Shown in pieces: positions 9,745-18,655 of a stretch of 64,000 nt of DNA (positions are counted from its first letter, which is position 1; the number at the start of each line of letters is the position of its first letter). Where the stretch lies: contig NZ_BLJI01000020.1 in NCBI RefSeq assembly GCF_017312365.1, positions 1-64,000 on the forward strand, written 5' to 3'. Source of the DNA: Chroococcus sp. FPU101 (GTDB taxonomy: Bacteria > Cyanobacteriota > Cyanobacteriia > Cyanobacteriales > Microcystaceae). The translations under genes and the position numbers were made by a program. Under the pieces are notes generated by a model. The model ran no database searches. It had not been told where the DNA came from and saw only the letters and a list, made by a program, of their open reading frames with translations.

Positions 9745-10101
9745 ATGAGTGTCACAGAGTTTGCAATTAAACATCTTGTTTTTAGCCACTGGGTTGAACC
9801 GATACAAGCTAAAAAACAAACCACTAAATCTTTTAGGGAAAAAATCAATCTTGTGAATATTGTACGGCAATGGATTAACGATCTTGAGATCAACAGTCCG
9901 AAACTAGCTCACAAAATTTGTCATTTAATTCCTGCACAATGTCCCTTTGCTCGAAAAATTCAGTTTTTGGGTCGAACTATTGTAAGTATTCCTCCTTTAT
10001 GCAAGATTAACCCAGTTTATGACGAATTGATGATGTTACGTTTTCGTGCATTATCCTATCTAGCCGACGTATGTGGTGAAGATATCAGTGCTTATTGCTA
10101 A
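9745..10101 (+). CDS. Mo-dependent nitrogenase C-terminal domain (Mo-nitro_C) family protein
   Basis: A 118-residue protein matching the cyanobacterial family named after a domain once found fused to nitrogenase components; it is also present in species that do not fix nitrogen. The core motifs are RQWI, PKLAHKICHLIPAQCPFAR, IPPLCKINP and RFRALSYLADVCGED, with conserved cysteines in each. A GAGGT ribosome-binding motif precedes the ATG. Biochemical function is unknown and no nif genes lie nearby, so nitrogenase involvement should not be assumed. Two conserved unknown genes and mltA follow on the same strand. Confidence 0.82.
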   Translation: MSVTEFAIKHLVFSHWVEPIQAKKQTTKSFREKINLVNIVRQWINDLEINSPKLAHKICHLIPAQCPFARKIQFLGRTIVSIPPLCKINPVYDELMMLRFRALSYLADVCGEDISAYC

Positions 10102-10149
10102 GATTGAAAAGCATCTTTTTTATCTTGGCAGTCGGAAAACGCCGTATCT

Positions 10150-10908
10150 ATGGCTATTATTGCACTAAAAGCTTGGTATTTGGAACATTATGAGCCAGTG
10201 AAAGACGTTGTAAAGCGTCCCCACGACTTACGTTTAAACCGTAATAGTTTGCTCAAGTCTGGTTTAAGAGCAGATTTTTTAGAGGATAGTTTAGAAGTCC
10301 AAACGTCCCCTTGGTTTCAACGCTACTTAGAGGGAGATACTGTCGAATTTTATATCGAGGGAAGTGGTGGTTATGCCATTTCTAACATTGATCTGATTTC
10401 CCATGAGATTTATTTTACTAAACAAGATATTTCCGCATGGTTAGAGCCGATTATTTATTTTAGTCCTCAATCTCAGTATCCTGATTCTAGCGAAGCGTTA
10501 CGGGAAACGCTAGAAACGACGATCGCAACAATTAACAAACGTTCTCGTTATTCTCTGAGTATAGAAGAGACAGAATATCCGAAAAATGCGCCTTTGAGAT
10601 TAAGTGACGCACAATTACGGAAAATTAGGAAAAGTTTACTTTTTATTGCTGACAGTACACCCATTCAGGTTGTAAACTCAACTTTGCTCCCTAATCCTAA
10701 TGTATGCGTTGAATTAGGGTATGCTATTAGTACGAAACAAGCGGGACAAATTTTATTGACCTATCAACAGCGACCCGAATTTAAGGGAGAATTTTCTTTT
10801 GACTTTCCGCAATATCAACAATTAAAGTACACTTCTGTAACAGAATTGAAAAAAACCCTACCCTCAGTGATAGAAACATTACTACAACGTTTTAATCTGA
10901 CATCGTAA
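10150..10908 (+). CDS. Conserved protein with a C-terminal TIR-like/nucleotide-binding motif
   Basis: The 252-residue protein has no signal peptide or membrane segment. I do not recognise the N-terminal half. The C-terminal part contains LLFIADSTPI followed by NPNVCVELGYA, the pattern seen in predicted nucleotide-binding proteins with a TIR-like or deoxyribosyltransferase-like fold, where the glutamate of ELGYA is often catalytic. That resemblance is by motif only. The gene lies 48 bases after the Mo-nitro_C gene and 7 bases before the next, so the three probably form one operon. An NAD- or nucleotide-processing role is possible but unproven. Confidence 0.65.
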   Translation: MAIIALKAWYLEHYEPVKDVVKRPHDLRLNRNSLLKSGLRADFLEDSLEVQTSPWFQRYLEGDTVEFYIEGSGGYAISNIDLISHEIYFTKQDISAWLEPIIYFSPQSQYPDSSEALRETLETTIATINKRSRYSLSIEETEYPKNAPLRLSDAQLRKIRKSLLFIADSTPIQVVNSTLLPNPNVCVELGYAISTKQAGQILLTYQQRPEFKGEFSFDFPQYQQLKYTSVTELKKTLPSVIETLLQRFNLTS

Positions 10909-10915
10909 TAAACAT

Positions 10916-11167
10916 ATGAGTAGAAAACCAGACGAATACGCGATCTTTATCCTCCTCAACAGTGGTCACCGAGAAGAAGTACGGTTTAGTAGTATTCAAG
11001 ACTTTCAGAAATGGTATAGCGGTGAGTTAGTCCCTAAAAGTGACTCCGACGACTTTATCAATGTTCCTATTCGGAATATTCAAGGTGAATATATGGTCAT
11101 TCGTCCTTCGAGTATTGTCGGTATTCGCGTTGAACCGATCTTTTTTGGGAGTGTCGAACGTCTATAA
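10916..11167 (+). CDS. Small conserved hypothetical protein
   Basis: An 83-residue soluble protein (EEVRFSSIQDFQKWYSG, FINVPIRNIQGEYMVIRPSSIVGIRVEP) that looks like a compact beta-rich domain with one amphipathic helix. It begins 7 bases after the preceding gene, which strongly suggests translational coupling and a shared role. mltA starts 24 bases further on. I do not recognise a named family. Confidence 0.75.
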   Translation: MSRKPDEYAIFILLNSGHREEVRFSSIQDFQKWYSGELVPKSDSDDFINVPIRNIQGEYMVIRPSSIVGIRVEPIFFGSVERL

Positions 11168-11191
11168 AAAAGTCGTTTTAGTTAGAGTTCC

Positions 11192-12346
11192 ATGTTCAAA
11201 ATTGCTATTCTCTTGTTGAGTGTCTTTACTTTACTTCCCTGTGGACTGATTGCCCAAAATAGTCCTTTAAATAAAGTTGAACCTCGTCAGTTAGAATCCT
11301 CCTTAGGATGGGATGATCAAATCTGGGGTCGTTTAGGTAAAAATGGCGATCGCAAAGCTTTACTAAAAGCCATTGATCATAGCTTAAAATATCTTAATAG
11401 TTCTAAAGCAGTCCAAGATTATCAAAATTATCCCATCTCTGGCATCACCCGCGATCGTGTTAAACGTTCTTTAATTCGCTTTCGTCAACTTGTTGTTTCT
11501 TCACGCACACCCGAACAATTACAAGCTGCTGTGAAAAAAGAATTTGTTTGGTATCAGTCTAGCGGAAACGATAATTTAGGGACAGTTGCTTTTACAGGAT
11601 ATTTTGAACCCATTTACCAAGCGAGTCGCAAACCCACCGCAGAATATCGCTATCCACTTTATCGCAAACCAAAAAACTTTGAACAATGGAAAAAACCCCA
11701 TCCAACCCGTAGCGAATTAGAAGGAAACGATGGGTTAAAAGGTGCAAAAAGTCCCCTTGCTGGATCTGAGTTAGTTTGGTTCAAAGATCGTATAGAAGCT
11801 TATTTGGTACAGGTTCAGGGTTCAGCAAAATTACGTCTAAGTGATGGAAAAATGATGGGTATTGGGTTTGATGGCAGTACCGACTATCCTTATACCAGTA
11901 TTGGAAAAGAATTAATTAAAGATGGGATCTTTCCTCCAAAGGGGTTAACCTTACCAATGGTAATCGATTATCTGCGGACTCACCCCGAACAACTTCAGAA
12001 TTATTTACCCCGCAATAACCGTTTTATCTTTTTTAAAGAAACCTTTGGCGCACCCGCCACAGGTAGTATAGGAGTACCAGTCACCGCCGAGCGATCAATT
12101 GCTACTGATAAATCTATTTTGCCACCTGGTGCATTAGCAGTCATTCAAACGTCTATACCCATCGTGACGCAACAAGGAGAAATGGAAACCCGTGAAGTGA
12201 GTCGTTATGTTTTAGATCAAGATACAGGAAGTGCGATCAAAGGTGCGGGGAGAGTCGATATATTTATGGGAACAGGGAAAATAGCTGGCGATCGTGCTGG
12301 TTTGATTAATCATACGGGGAAGCTATATTATTTATTATTAAAGTGA
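11192..12346 (+). CDS. mltA: Membrane-bound lytic murein transglycosylase A family protein
   Basis: MltA cleaves peptidoglycan glycan strands with formation of 1,6-anhydromuramic acid during wall remodelling. The 384-residue protein starts with a hydrophobic signal peptide (FKIAILLLSVFTLLPCGLIAQ). A Cys at 17 lies in that region, but I do not see a clear lipobox. The MltA domain covers about residues 100-265 (GYFEPIY, VWFKDRIEAYLVQVQGSA, GFDGSTDYPYTSIG), and the 3D domain ends the protein (DQDTGSAIKGAGRVDIFMGTG). The aspartates expected in the 3D domain are present. It is the last gene of the plus-strand group and is followed by a terminator. Confidence 0.92.
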   Translation: MFKIAILLLSVFTLLPCGLIAQNSPLNKVEPRQLESSLGWDDQIWGRLGKNGDRKALLKAIDHSLKYLNSSKAVQDYQNYPISGITRDRVKRSLIRFRQLVVSSRTPEQLQAAVKKEFVWYQSSGNDNLGTVAFTGYFEPIYQASRKPTAEYRYPLYRKPKNFEQWKKPHPTRSELEGNDGLKGAKSPLAGSELVWFKDRIEAYLVQVQGSAKLRLSDGKMMGIGFDGSTDYPYTSIGKELIKDGIFPPKGLTLPMVIDYLRTHPEQLQNYLPRNNRFIFFKETFGAPATGSIGVPVTAERSIATDKSILPPGALAVIQTSIPIVTQQGEMETREVSRYVLDQDTGSAIKGAGRVDIFMGTGKIAGDRAGLINHTGKLYYLLLK

Positions 12347-12392
12347 AATCACTCGACGGCTGAAAAGAACTATTTTTATAGTACAGATTAAA

Positions 12393-12426
12393 AGACCCAT
12401 AGGTGTATTGTTCCTATGGGTTTTTA
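12393..12426 (+). terminator. Intrinsic terminator after mltA
   Basis: CCCATAGG at 12396-12403 pairs with CCTATGGG at 12413-12420 and is followed by five T residues. The stem is identical to the one at 1705-1729, although the genes are unrelated. Confidence 0.8.
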
Positions 12427-12458
12427 ATCAAAAATGTTACTAGATTAAAGTAATAAAA

Positions 12459-13799
12459 CTAAGAGCCAGTAATCGATAGTTCTTCTATCCAAATCCGAGG
12501 ACAAATTCCACTTGGTGTTATTTCTGCTTCAGATTCAACAAAAATAATCGATTTTAGGAGAGATAAAAAGTCACCCGCTACAGTGGCAGAATCAATACTG
12601 GTGTATTCACCTTTGTTGACTAACCAACCATCAAACGGTAAGGAAAAAGACCCCTGTAGAGAATTAACCCCTGCGTGAAGTGCTTGTAAATTATCGATGT
12701 AGATGACATTTTCAGCATCTTCTAGACGATAGGTTTGGTTTGCTGCTTTGGCTGCATAAACATGATAAAAATGTGAGCTAACACCAACCTTTGCTCCAAT
12801 GCTACCATGTCCAGTCGGTTCAGCATTCATCCGTTTAGCCGTAATTGTGCTGTGGAGGAAATTCGTTAAAATACCCTGTGAAATTAGAGTAATTTTACGA
12901 GTCGGTGTACCTTCTCCATCAAACGTTTCAGCCGAAATATTATCAGGATGAAGTGCGTTATCATCTACAGATAAATAAGATGAGGCAATTTGTGTACCTA
13001 ATGATTCTGGAGTGGATAAACTTTGCTTATCGAGGATACTTTGTGCATTAAATAAATTAGAAAATCGACCAAATAGACTCAAAAAAGCACGAGGAGAGAA
13101 AACAACGCGATATTTACCTGTTTTAATGGGTTGATAGTCAAGATGGCTAATGGTTTTGCTGACTGCTTCAGTGATACATCCATTAATATCAAGTTCTGGT
13201 AAACTGTGACTGATTTTAAATGCACCTGCACTTCTCGGCTTTTTACCGTCTTGCTCCGTTTTCGTGTACAAATAAATAGAGGTATAAGCGCGGGTTTCTT
13301 CTCGTAATGCACCGCCACTATTAAGGTAAAAACGGTTGCCGTCTTGTTGGCCTAAACCGTTATAGGGTACACTTTCAATGGCAGGATGAGCATCAATGAC
13401 TGTTTTTTCTGCATCGATCAGTTTTTCAATGAGTTCTGATACAGGTGCTAGAACCGCATCGTTTTGAGGTAGATTTGCTGTGGGTTCTTTAGCTTGGGGA
13501 CTAAAATCAGGTACATTTTCTTTAACCCCAAAAAAACTAGCCTCATAAGCTGTTTTTAGGGCTAATTTTAATCCAGATGGATCAACATCAGTAGTAGAAG
13601 TGACACCCACTTGATGATCTTGATTCCACACTCTAACAATAACACTAGAACGGTTAGACGCTTGTACCTGCTTCGGTTCTCCCTGAAACACTTCGACACT
13701 GGTATCGTCTACTGATGAACCGTAGATGTCGTATTTATTGATACCGAGTTCATGTGCGATCGTTGCGGCACTTTGAGCAATTTCTTCAACCTTGGGCAT
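12459..13799 (-). CDS. pmbA: TldD/PmbA family protein, TldE (PmbA)-like subunit
   Basis: TldD and TldE form a heteromeric peptidase that processes small peptides and modified peptide precursors. This 446-residue protein aligns with the TldE/PmbA side: it has the N-terminal alpha/beta region and the beta-barrel core (GHGSIGAKVG, FLHSTITAKR, SGGALREE) but no HExxxH zinc motif, which TldD would carry. It is thus expected to be the non-catalytic partner. The tldD gene is not in the window. The next gene on this strand lies 28 bases upstream. Confidence 0.88.
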   Translation of the reverse strand: MPKVEEIAQSAATIAHELGINKYDIYGSSVDDTSVEVFQGEPKQVQASNRSSVIVRVWNQDHQVGVTSTTDVDPSGLKLALKTAYEASFFGVKENVPDFSPQAKEPTANLPQNDAVLAPVSELIEKLIDAEKTVIDAHPAIESVPYNGLGQQDGNRFYLNSGGALREETRAYTSIYLYTKTEQDGKKPRSAGAFKISHSLPELDINGCITEAVSKTISHLDYQPIKTGKYRVVFSPRAFLSLFGRFSNLFNAQSILDKQSLSTPESLGTQIASSYLSVDDNALHPDNISAETFDGEGTPTRKITLISQGILTNFLHSTITAKRMNAEPTGHGSIGAKVGVSSHFYHVYAAKAANQTYRLEDAENVIYIDNLQALHAGVNSLQGSFSLPFDGWLVNKGEYTSIDSATVAGDFLSLLKSIIFVESEAEITPSGICPRIWIEELSITGS

Positions 13800-13827
13800 A
13801 CTTTAAATATTGACGCTTGCTTTATCT

Positions 13828-14487
13828 CTAGTCTATCGTTGTTTCCACTAAAGGCGGGCGAACCATTAAATAAATTGCCGATCCAAGTAAAGGAACTAAA
13901 GAAACCAACCAAAATAAACTCTCATTCTTAAGTCCACGTCGTTCCATATCATCTTTTAATAAAATGGGAAAAAGCAGACATAATAAACAAAAATCTAAAC
14001 TCATGACGTGAATAAATCGGCTAGTTTGCCACTGTTGAATAAAATCATTCCAGTCACCTTGAGTAACAGCATAAAGCAAAAATGCCGCAGTTCCTAACGT
14101 TACGGATAAACCTAACCAACGTGAATCTAAGATTTTGAGTAAAAGTGTTTTGTTTCCATCAAATTCGTGATTAGGTTGACGCAAAATTAAATAGGGTAAA
14201 ATTGCAAAAGCACCAACCGCAAATGATACAGTAGCAAAGGGCCAAGCAGGTATTTTTTGCATTTTTCCATCCGCAAAAATTACACCAGCATAAATCAGTG
14301 GCCAAATGCCCATAATATTAAATAAACTGATAATAATTGGATTAATTCCTTCCCATTTTCCCGTACTTAGATTTTTAATTAGTTCAAGGGTATCGGGTTG
14401 ATTAGGTGGCGAAAAGAAAAATGCATAAATCACAAATGATAGCCACAGTAAAGTTAGAAAGATTTTTTGAGTCATCATGTTGAACAA
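13828..14487 (-). CDS. Conserved polytopic membrane protein of unknown function
   Basis: A 219-residue protein with about six hydrophobic segments: near residues 8-26, 47-66, 78-100, 123-143, 158-176 and 188-206. There is no recognised catalytic motif. Similar proteins are known to me from cyanobacteria without an assigned role. The start may be the methionine at residue 1, 4 or 5 (MFNMMTQK). It probably shares a transcript with pmbA downstream. A palindrome at 14503-14522 separates it from the photolyase gene. Confidence 0.8.
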   Translation of the reverse strand: MFNMMTQKIFLTLLWLSFVIYAFFFSPPNQPDTLELIKNLSTGKWEGINPIIISLFNIMGIWPLIYAGVIFADGKMQKIPAWPFATVSFAVGAFAILPYLILRQPNHEFDGNKTLLLKILDSRWLGLSVTLGTAAFLLYAVTQGDWNDFIQQWQTSRFIHVMSLDFCLLCLLFPILLKDDMERRGLKNESLFWLVSLVPLLGSAIYLMVRPPLVETTID

Positions 14488-14500
14488 TTTAGATAAAATG

Positions 14501-14524
14501 TAGGGGTTTGGTCTCCAAACCCAA
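14501..14524. repeat. Copy of a dispersed GGGGTTTGG palindrome
   Basis: GGGTTTGG, a three-base loop and CCAAACCC form a near-perfect hairpin at about 14504-14522, 11 bases beyond the stop of the photolyase gene. Relatives occur near 37341, 37392, 46593 and 46629. It may act as the photolyase terminator. Confidence 0.65.
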
Positions 14525-14534
14525 ATTATTATAA

Positions 14535-15989
14535 TTAGCTTGCTCGAATTTGTTGAAAACGCAGTTTGAATTCTTTTTGTTGTTGGTTATGATCGACAAT
14601 AGGCTCAGGATAATTACAACGAGCGCGTTCTAAAGGTGGAATTTTACCTGTTACTAATTCTGCCGTATCAACTGAACTCAATTCAGGTACCCATTGACGA
14701 ATATATTCACCTTCAGGATCAAATTTTTGGGCTTGAGATGCAGGATTAAAAATACGCAAAGGTTTAGGATCCATGCCACTTGATGTAGTCCACTGCCATC
14801 CACCATTATTAGCAGATAAGTCACCATCAAACAGCTTTTGCATAAAATATTTTTCCCCTAATTTGCCATTAATGATTAAATCTTTGGTCAAAAAACTAGC
14901 AACAATCATTCGACAACGGTTGTGCATCCAACCAATTTCATTCATCTGACGCATTGCCGCATCAACTATGGGATAACCCGTTTTTCCTTCACACCAAGCT
15001 TGAAAATGTTCCTCACTATTTTCCCAAGGAAAATCGTTAAATTCTTTGCGATAAGGGCCATGAGCCAGTTCTGGAAAAAAGTACATACAATGTTGATAAA
15101 ATTCTCGCCAAGCTAATTCTTGTTGCCATGCTTTAACACTATTTCTTACTTCGTCACTACGGCTATTTTCCATCACTTGAATTGTTGCTTGCCATACGGT
15201 ACGAATGCCAATTGCACCAAATTTCAAGGCAGCACTGAGTTGAGATGTTCCATCAATTGCAGGAAAATTTCTTTGTTCTTGATACTCATTAATAGCACGA
15301 TCTCGACGAGATCCGCTTCGCGGTGCGCAAAATTCTTCCAATCGCTCTAATGCTGGTTGTTCACCTGGTTCTAACACTAAAGGATTATCCCAAATAAATC
15401 CTAAATCCTTAGCCGTCGGTAAATTAATACTTCCTACTTTTTTAGCCAAATCATCTTCTTGTTGCGTTAATCCTTGTAAATCTTCTATCTTCTGAGTTGG
15501 TGTCGCTTTTTTTTGTTGGTTCCAATTTTTCCAAAATGGGCCATAAACGGTATAAACTTTCTTCGACTGAGTAACAATATCTCCAGGTGCGTGTAGAAGT
15601 TGATCCCAAAAATTCCTAAACTTAATTCCTTTTTCTTTTAGAGATTCAATAACTTTACTATCTCTTTCTTTAGCGTAGGGTTCAATATCTAAATTCCAAA
15701 ATACACCTTGTACTTGTAACGTTTCTGCTAGGATTGGAATAATTTGACTGGGTTCACCTTTAAAAATTAATAACTGACTGCCAATACTTTGATAATGTTT
15801 TTGTAATTCTCTTAAACAACCGATCATGTATGTCACTCTGGCAGGTGCAACGGCATCTCCAGTTAGAAGAGTTGGATCGAGGCAAAAAACACCGACAATT
15901 TTTGAAGTTTGTTGATAGGCGGTTGCTAAACCAATATTGTCAAAGATGCGTAAATCTCGACGATGCCAAAATAAAATTAAATCCGTCAT
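14535..15989 (-). CDS. phr: Deoxyribodipyrimidine photolyase (class I CPD photolyase)
   Basis: The enzyme repairs UV-induced cyclobutane pyrimidine dimers with blue light, using FAD and an antenna chromophore. It has 484 residues: an N-terminal alpha/beta antenna domain ([15 protein letters not shown]) and a C-terminal helical FAD domain with [24 protein letters not shown] and [12 protein letters not shown]. The FAD-binding and tryptophan-chain positions look intact. Between EFC and DRAIN, where relatives read straight through, there are eight extra residues (APRSGSRR) encoded by a 24-base in-frame insertion at 15303-15326. The chromophore could be 8-HDF as in other cyanobacterial enzymes; this is inference. 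Confidence 0.95.
   Translation of the reverse strand: MTDLILFWHRRDLRIFDNIGLATAYQQTSKIVGVFCLDPTLLTGDAVAPARVTYMIGCLRELQKHYQSIGSQLLIFKGEPSQIIPILAETLQVQGVFWNLDIEPYAKERDSKVIESLKEKGIKFRNFWDQLLHAPGDIVTQSKKVYTVYGPFWKNWNQQKKATPTQKIEDLQGLTQQEDDLAKKVGSINLPTAKDLGFIWDNPLVLEPGEQPALERLEEFCAPRSGSRRDRAINEYQEQRNFPAIDGTSQLSAALKFGAIGIRTVWQATIQVMENSRSDEVRNSVKAWQQELAWREFYQHCMYFFPELAHGPYRKEFNDFPWENSEEHFQAWCEGKTGYPIVDAAMRQMNEIGWMHNRCRMIVASFLTKDLIINGKLGEKYFMQKLFDGDLSANNGGWQWTTSSGMDPKPLRIFNPASQAQKFDPEGEYIRQWVPELSSVDTAELVTGKIPPLERARCNYPEPIVDHNQQQKEFKLRFQQIRAS
15303..15326. repeat. 24-base in-frame insertion within photolyase
   Basis: The segment is GC-rich, built from CGAAGCGGATCTCGTCGA-like sequence, unlike the surrounding A+T-rich codons. 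It adds APRSGSRR without breaking the frame. It resembles short dispersed repeats known from cyanobacteria; only one copy is obvious in this window. Confidence 0.6.
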
Positions 15990-16165
15990 GAAGCATTCCT
16001 AAAACAGCTAGTTTAATTGTACTAAATTTTATTGACAGTACATAAAGCAAAATCTACTTTTTTTCTCTACTTTTTGCCCTCTGTCTAGAGTATTAAACCA
16101 AATAAACGAAAGCTATGCCGATTTCTCAACATAGCCTGTAAATAATAAAGCTAGTTTGTTTTTTA

Positions 16166-17680
16166 CTAAGCAGTAGGACGACCTTCAGCAAAACCAGATA
16201 AGATATAGTGCTGTGTCGGGTCAAGTCCTGCTGGAACAAAGGGAATTAAATCAGGATTCGCGTTAAGATAGGCGTTTGGGTCAAAGGTGATTTGTCGTCT
16301 CTCACCGAGTCCATTAAACAGATAATGATTAGAAGCCGATTCGATTTTAGCTGCATAATCTGGAATGTATTCAAAGGCGGTAATTAAATCTCCGTAGGAT
16401 GCTAAATAGCGATCGCTTGGAAACTCACTAGGATTACGACCTTCAGGTGCAAAACCATTAGTAATAAAATGCTGAGTTCCTGCGGCGGTATCATTACCAA
16501 AAGCATCTCGTAAATCATCATAAGAAATTAAATAACGCACGGGATCAAAGGCAGTTGTCGGACGACCTTCAACATAACCATTATTAATGTAATGTAGAGT
16601 TGCTTCCACACCATTCAAGCCAAAAGTATTAATTAAATCACCACCTGTCACATAACTAGAGGCAGTATAGCGATACTCGTCAAAAGTATCTACTTGACGA
16701 CCTTCAAAACGACCCGATGTTAAATAATGATTCGTCAAGAATCCTAAATCATAACCCGCGTTAATGTAAAAAGGAATTAAATCTGGATTAGACGCGCCAT
16801 AGGATGCGGGATCAAAAACAGGATCAATAACTGTGACCGTAAAAGTATCTTGAACTTGTTCCCCTGTTAAATTGGTCGCAACAATTGTAATTTCTGCTGA
16901 GCCAATTTGATTGGGAAGATAATCGAGTAGAATGTCTTGACCGTTAATAATGACATTAACTAAGTCTGGATTAGAATTATCTGCTAGTGTAAATTGAAGT
17001 TCATCCGCTTGAGCTACAGTGATTTGACTAAAACGGACATAATTATCAGGACTGTTTACCGTAGGGTTAGCAGAGTCAAGAAATAAAGGAATCGAGTTAA
17101 AGGTTTGATTGGGGTTAAAGACAGGTACAGCAGCGATCGCATCAATAGTTGTCAGATCAGCACTAGATAAAACCTGACCAAAAACGGTAAAGCCTCCGTT
17201 TTGGTTATCAAGGTTGCTAGAATTATTAGCCAAGTTAAAAAACCATTGACTTGTCGCACTATTAGGATCACCACCCTGTTTAGCCATCGCAATTGTGCCG
17301 CGTAAATTAGAGCGAATTGGGCTAAACTCATTTTGAACAGGGGGATTAGTCGTAATTGGGATCGGTGTTCTATCCTCAACAGTATAGCCTCCCCCTTGAA
17401 TGACGAAGTTTTGTACAGAGCGATGGATAATTGAATTCACATAGTCGCCATCGTTGACATAATTTTCAAAATTCTGAGTGGTTAAAGGTGCGCCTGCCCC
17501 TGCTTGGTCAAATAAAACAATATTAATTGTGCCATTGCCCAAAGATGTATTATAAAGTTGGAAATTAGCTACTCGTCCTGTTGTGAGCGGATCATCAAAA
17601 TTACTCAGTAAATTAAATGATGTTTGGTCGGTATTAATGTTGACAGTGACATCGCCGATCGGATTGATATTAATCGTCAT
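16166..17680 (-). CDS. Cyclophilin-type peptidyl-prolyl isomerase with five C-terminal repeats
   Basis: Residues about 35-215 form a cyclophilin domain (IVLFDQAGAG, TTQNFENYVNDGDY, IIHRSVQNFVIQGGGY, GTIAMAKQGGDPNSATSQWFFNL, FTVFGQV), which isomerises proline peptide bonds. Residues about 225-288 resemble an Ig/cadherin-like beta segment. From 290 to 504 there are five degenerate repeats of roughly 40-46 residues, each with a pattern like FDPxxYLxxxxDL, then HY(I/L)xxGxxEGR. No signal peptide is visible. Such repeats occur in large cell-surface or calcium-rich proteins, so a secreted or surface role is possible, perhaps by type I secretion. The 504-residue length is far above that of a plain cyclophilin. 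Confidence 0.88.
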   Translation of the reverse strand: MTININPIGDVTVNINTDQTSFNLLSNFDDPLTTGRVANFQLYNTSLGNGTINIVLFDQAGAGAPLTTQNFENYVNDGDYVNSIIHRSVQNFVIQGGGYTVEDRTPIPITTNPPVQNEFSPIRSNLRGTIAMAKQGGDPNSATSQWFFNLANNSSNLDNQNGGFTVFGQVLSSADLTTIDAIAAVPVFNPNQTFNSIPLFLDSANPTVNSPDNYVRFSQITVAQADELQFTLADNSNPDLVNVIINGQDILLDYLPNQIGSAEITIVATNLTGEQVQDTFTVTVIDPVFDPASYGASNPDLIPFYINAGYDLGFLTNHYLTSGRFEGRQVDTFDEYRYTASSYVTGGDLINTFGLNGVEATLHYINNGYVEGRPTTAFDPVRYLISYDDLRDAFGNDTAAGTQHFITNGFAPEGRNPSEFPSDRYLASYGDLITAFEYIPDYAAKIESASNHYLFNGLGERRQITFDPNAYLNANPDLIPFVPAGLDPTQHYILSGFAEGRPTA

Positions 17681-17724
17681 AAATTATTTTTTAATTGCTA
17701 AAGGATTAATTCGGTTAACTCATA

Positions 17725-17761
17725 AAAAAGAGGAAAATTATGTTTAAAAAATTTCCTCTTA
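17725..17761 (-). terminator. Hairpin terminator after the comB-like gene
   Basis: AAGAGGAAA and TTTCCTCTT arms pair across an A/T-rich loop. On the minus strand the stem is followed by a run of T, directly downstream of the comB-like stop at 17785. Confidence 0.65.
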
Positions 17762-17784
17762 ACGGATTTTAGTAATGTAATACT

Positions 17785-18510
17785 TTATAGCCGTATTAAA
17801 ACACTAGGTTCTTTTTGAATGGGTAAAGCGTCAGTATAATCGATTTGAGAACAGTATTTTAAATCTTCATGACAATTTAAACGTAATAATCTTTGTCCAT
17901 GACTGGATTGATTAAACATTTCTAATAAATTATCTTGCCAATAATGATAGAGAGCGATCGCTGCAATTACTTCATCATTACCGATTTCGATTTTTTCTGT
18001 TTGTTGTTTAAGTGCAGTGGCGATCGCACCAGCACAAGTGGTATCTTCGAGAGAGTATCCACCTTCCCAACCTGAGCCGACTAGCCAAACTGTTTCTGGT
18101 TGTTTATGAGTTAAATAATCGACGACAGCCTGACGATTAATTAATGCGCCAGTAATGACTGATGCCGAATCTTCAACCCGTTGTAAGGCTCTAGTCCCAT
18201 TTGTTGTCGTAATAAACAAGCGTTTACCGCCAACGTGTTCAGGTGTGCAATCTAAAGGGGAATTTCCCATATCACAACCTGCTACAGTTGCGCCGCCGCG
18301 TTCTCCGGCACGCAGTCGCTTTTCGGGTGACCATGTTTCACTGATCTCCATTAAAGTTGAAAGATCACTGAATGCTTGAACCGAGTCAGCACCAGCATTT
18401 AAAGCGGTTGCGATCGTTGTTGTTGCCCGAAGCACGTCAATGACAACGGCACAATCTGGTAAATGATCACTCGGAGTTAGTTCAGGTGTGTGATAAATGA
18501 AAACCTTCAC
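17785..18510 (-). CDS. comB: 2-phosphosulfolactate phosphatase family protein
   Basis: The ComB family removes phosphate from 2-phospho-3-sulfolactate, a step first defined in archaeal coenzyme M synthesis; the family is widespread in cyanobacteria, where the physiological substrate is unclear. The 241-residue protein has the conserved segments [29 protein letters not shown] and [11 protein letters not shown], including the metal-binding acidic residues. Length is normal. It is read divergently from the DUF3747 gene at 18656, with 145 bases between them. Confidence 0.9.
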   Translation of the reverse strand: MKVFIYHTPELTPSDHLPDCAVVIDVLRATTTIATALNAGADSVQAFSDLSTLMEISETWSPEKRLRAGERGGATVAGCDMGNSPLDCTPEHVGGKRLFITTTNGTRALQRVEDSASVITGALINRQAVVDYLTHKQPETVWLVGSGWEGGYSLEDTTCAGAIATALKQQTEKIEIGNDEVIAAIALYHYWQDNLLEMFNQSSHGQRLLRLNCHEDLKYCSQIDYTDALPIQKEPSVLIRL

Positions 18511-18655
18511 TGTTATATATGATTAAACTATAAAGGGTTGGGAAAATTCTATCATGACATATGATTTATCTATTGGAAAACAAAAATCAAATAAAGATCG
18601 TCTGATGGATACAATCGCGGTGTATTTGTGACTTTATTTTTTTTGGGCAAAATTT

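Noticed and set aside
9745-10101. Evidence for nitrogen fixation
   Set aside because: The Mo-nitro_C family is also found in non-fixing cyanobacteria, and no nif gene is in the window.
13079-13318. Extra minus-strand frames overlapping pmbA and neighbours
   Set aside because: These are other-frame shadows of well-supported genes and have no features of their own.
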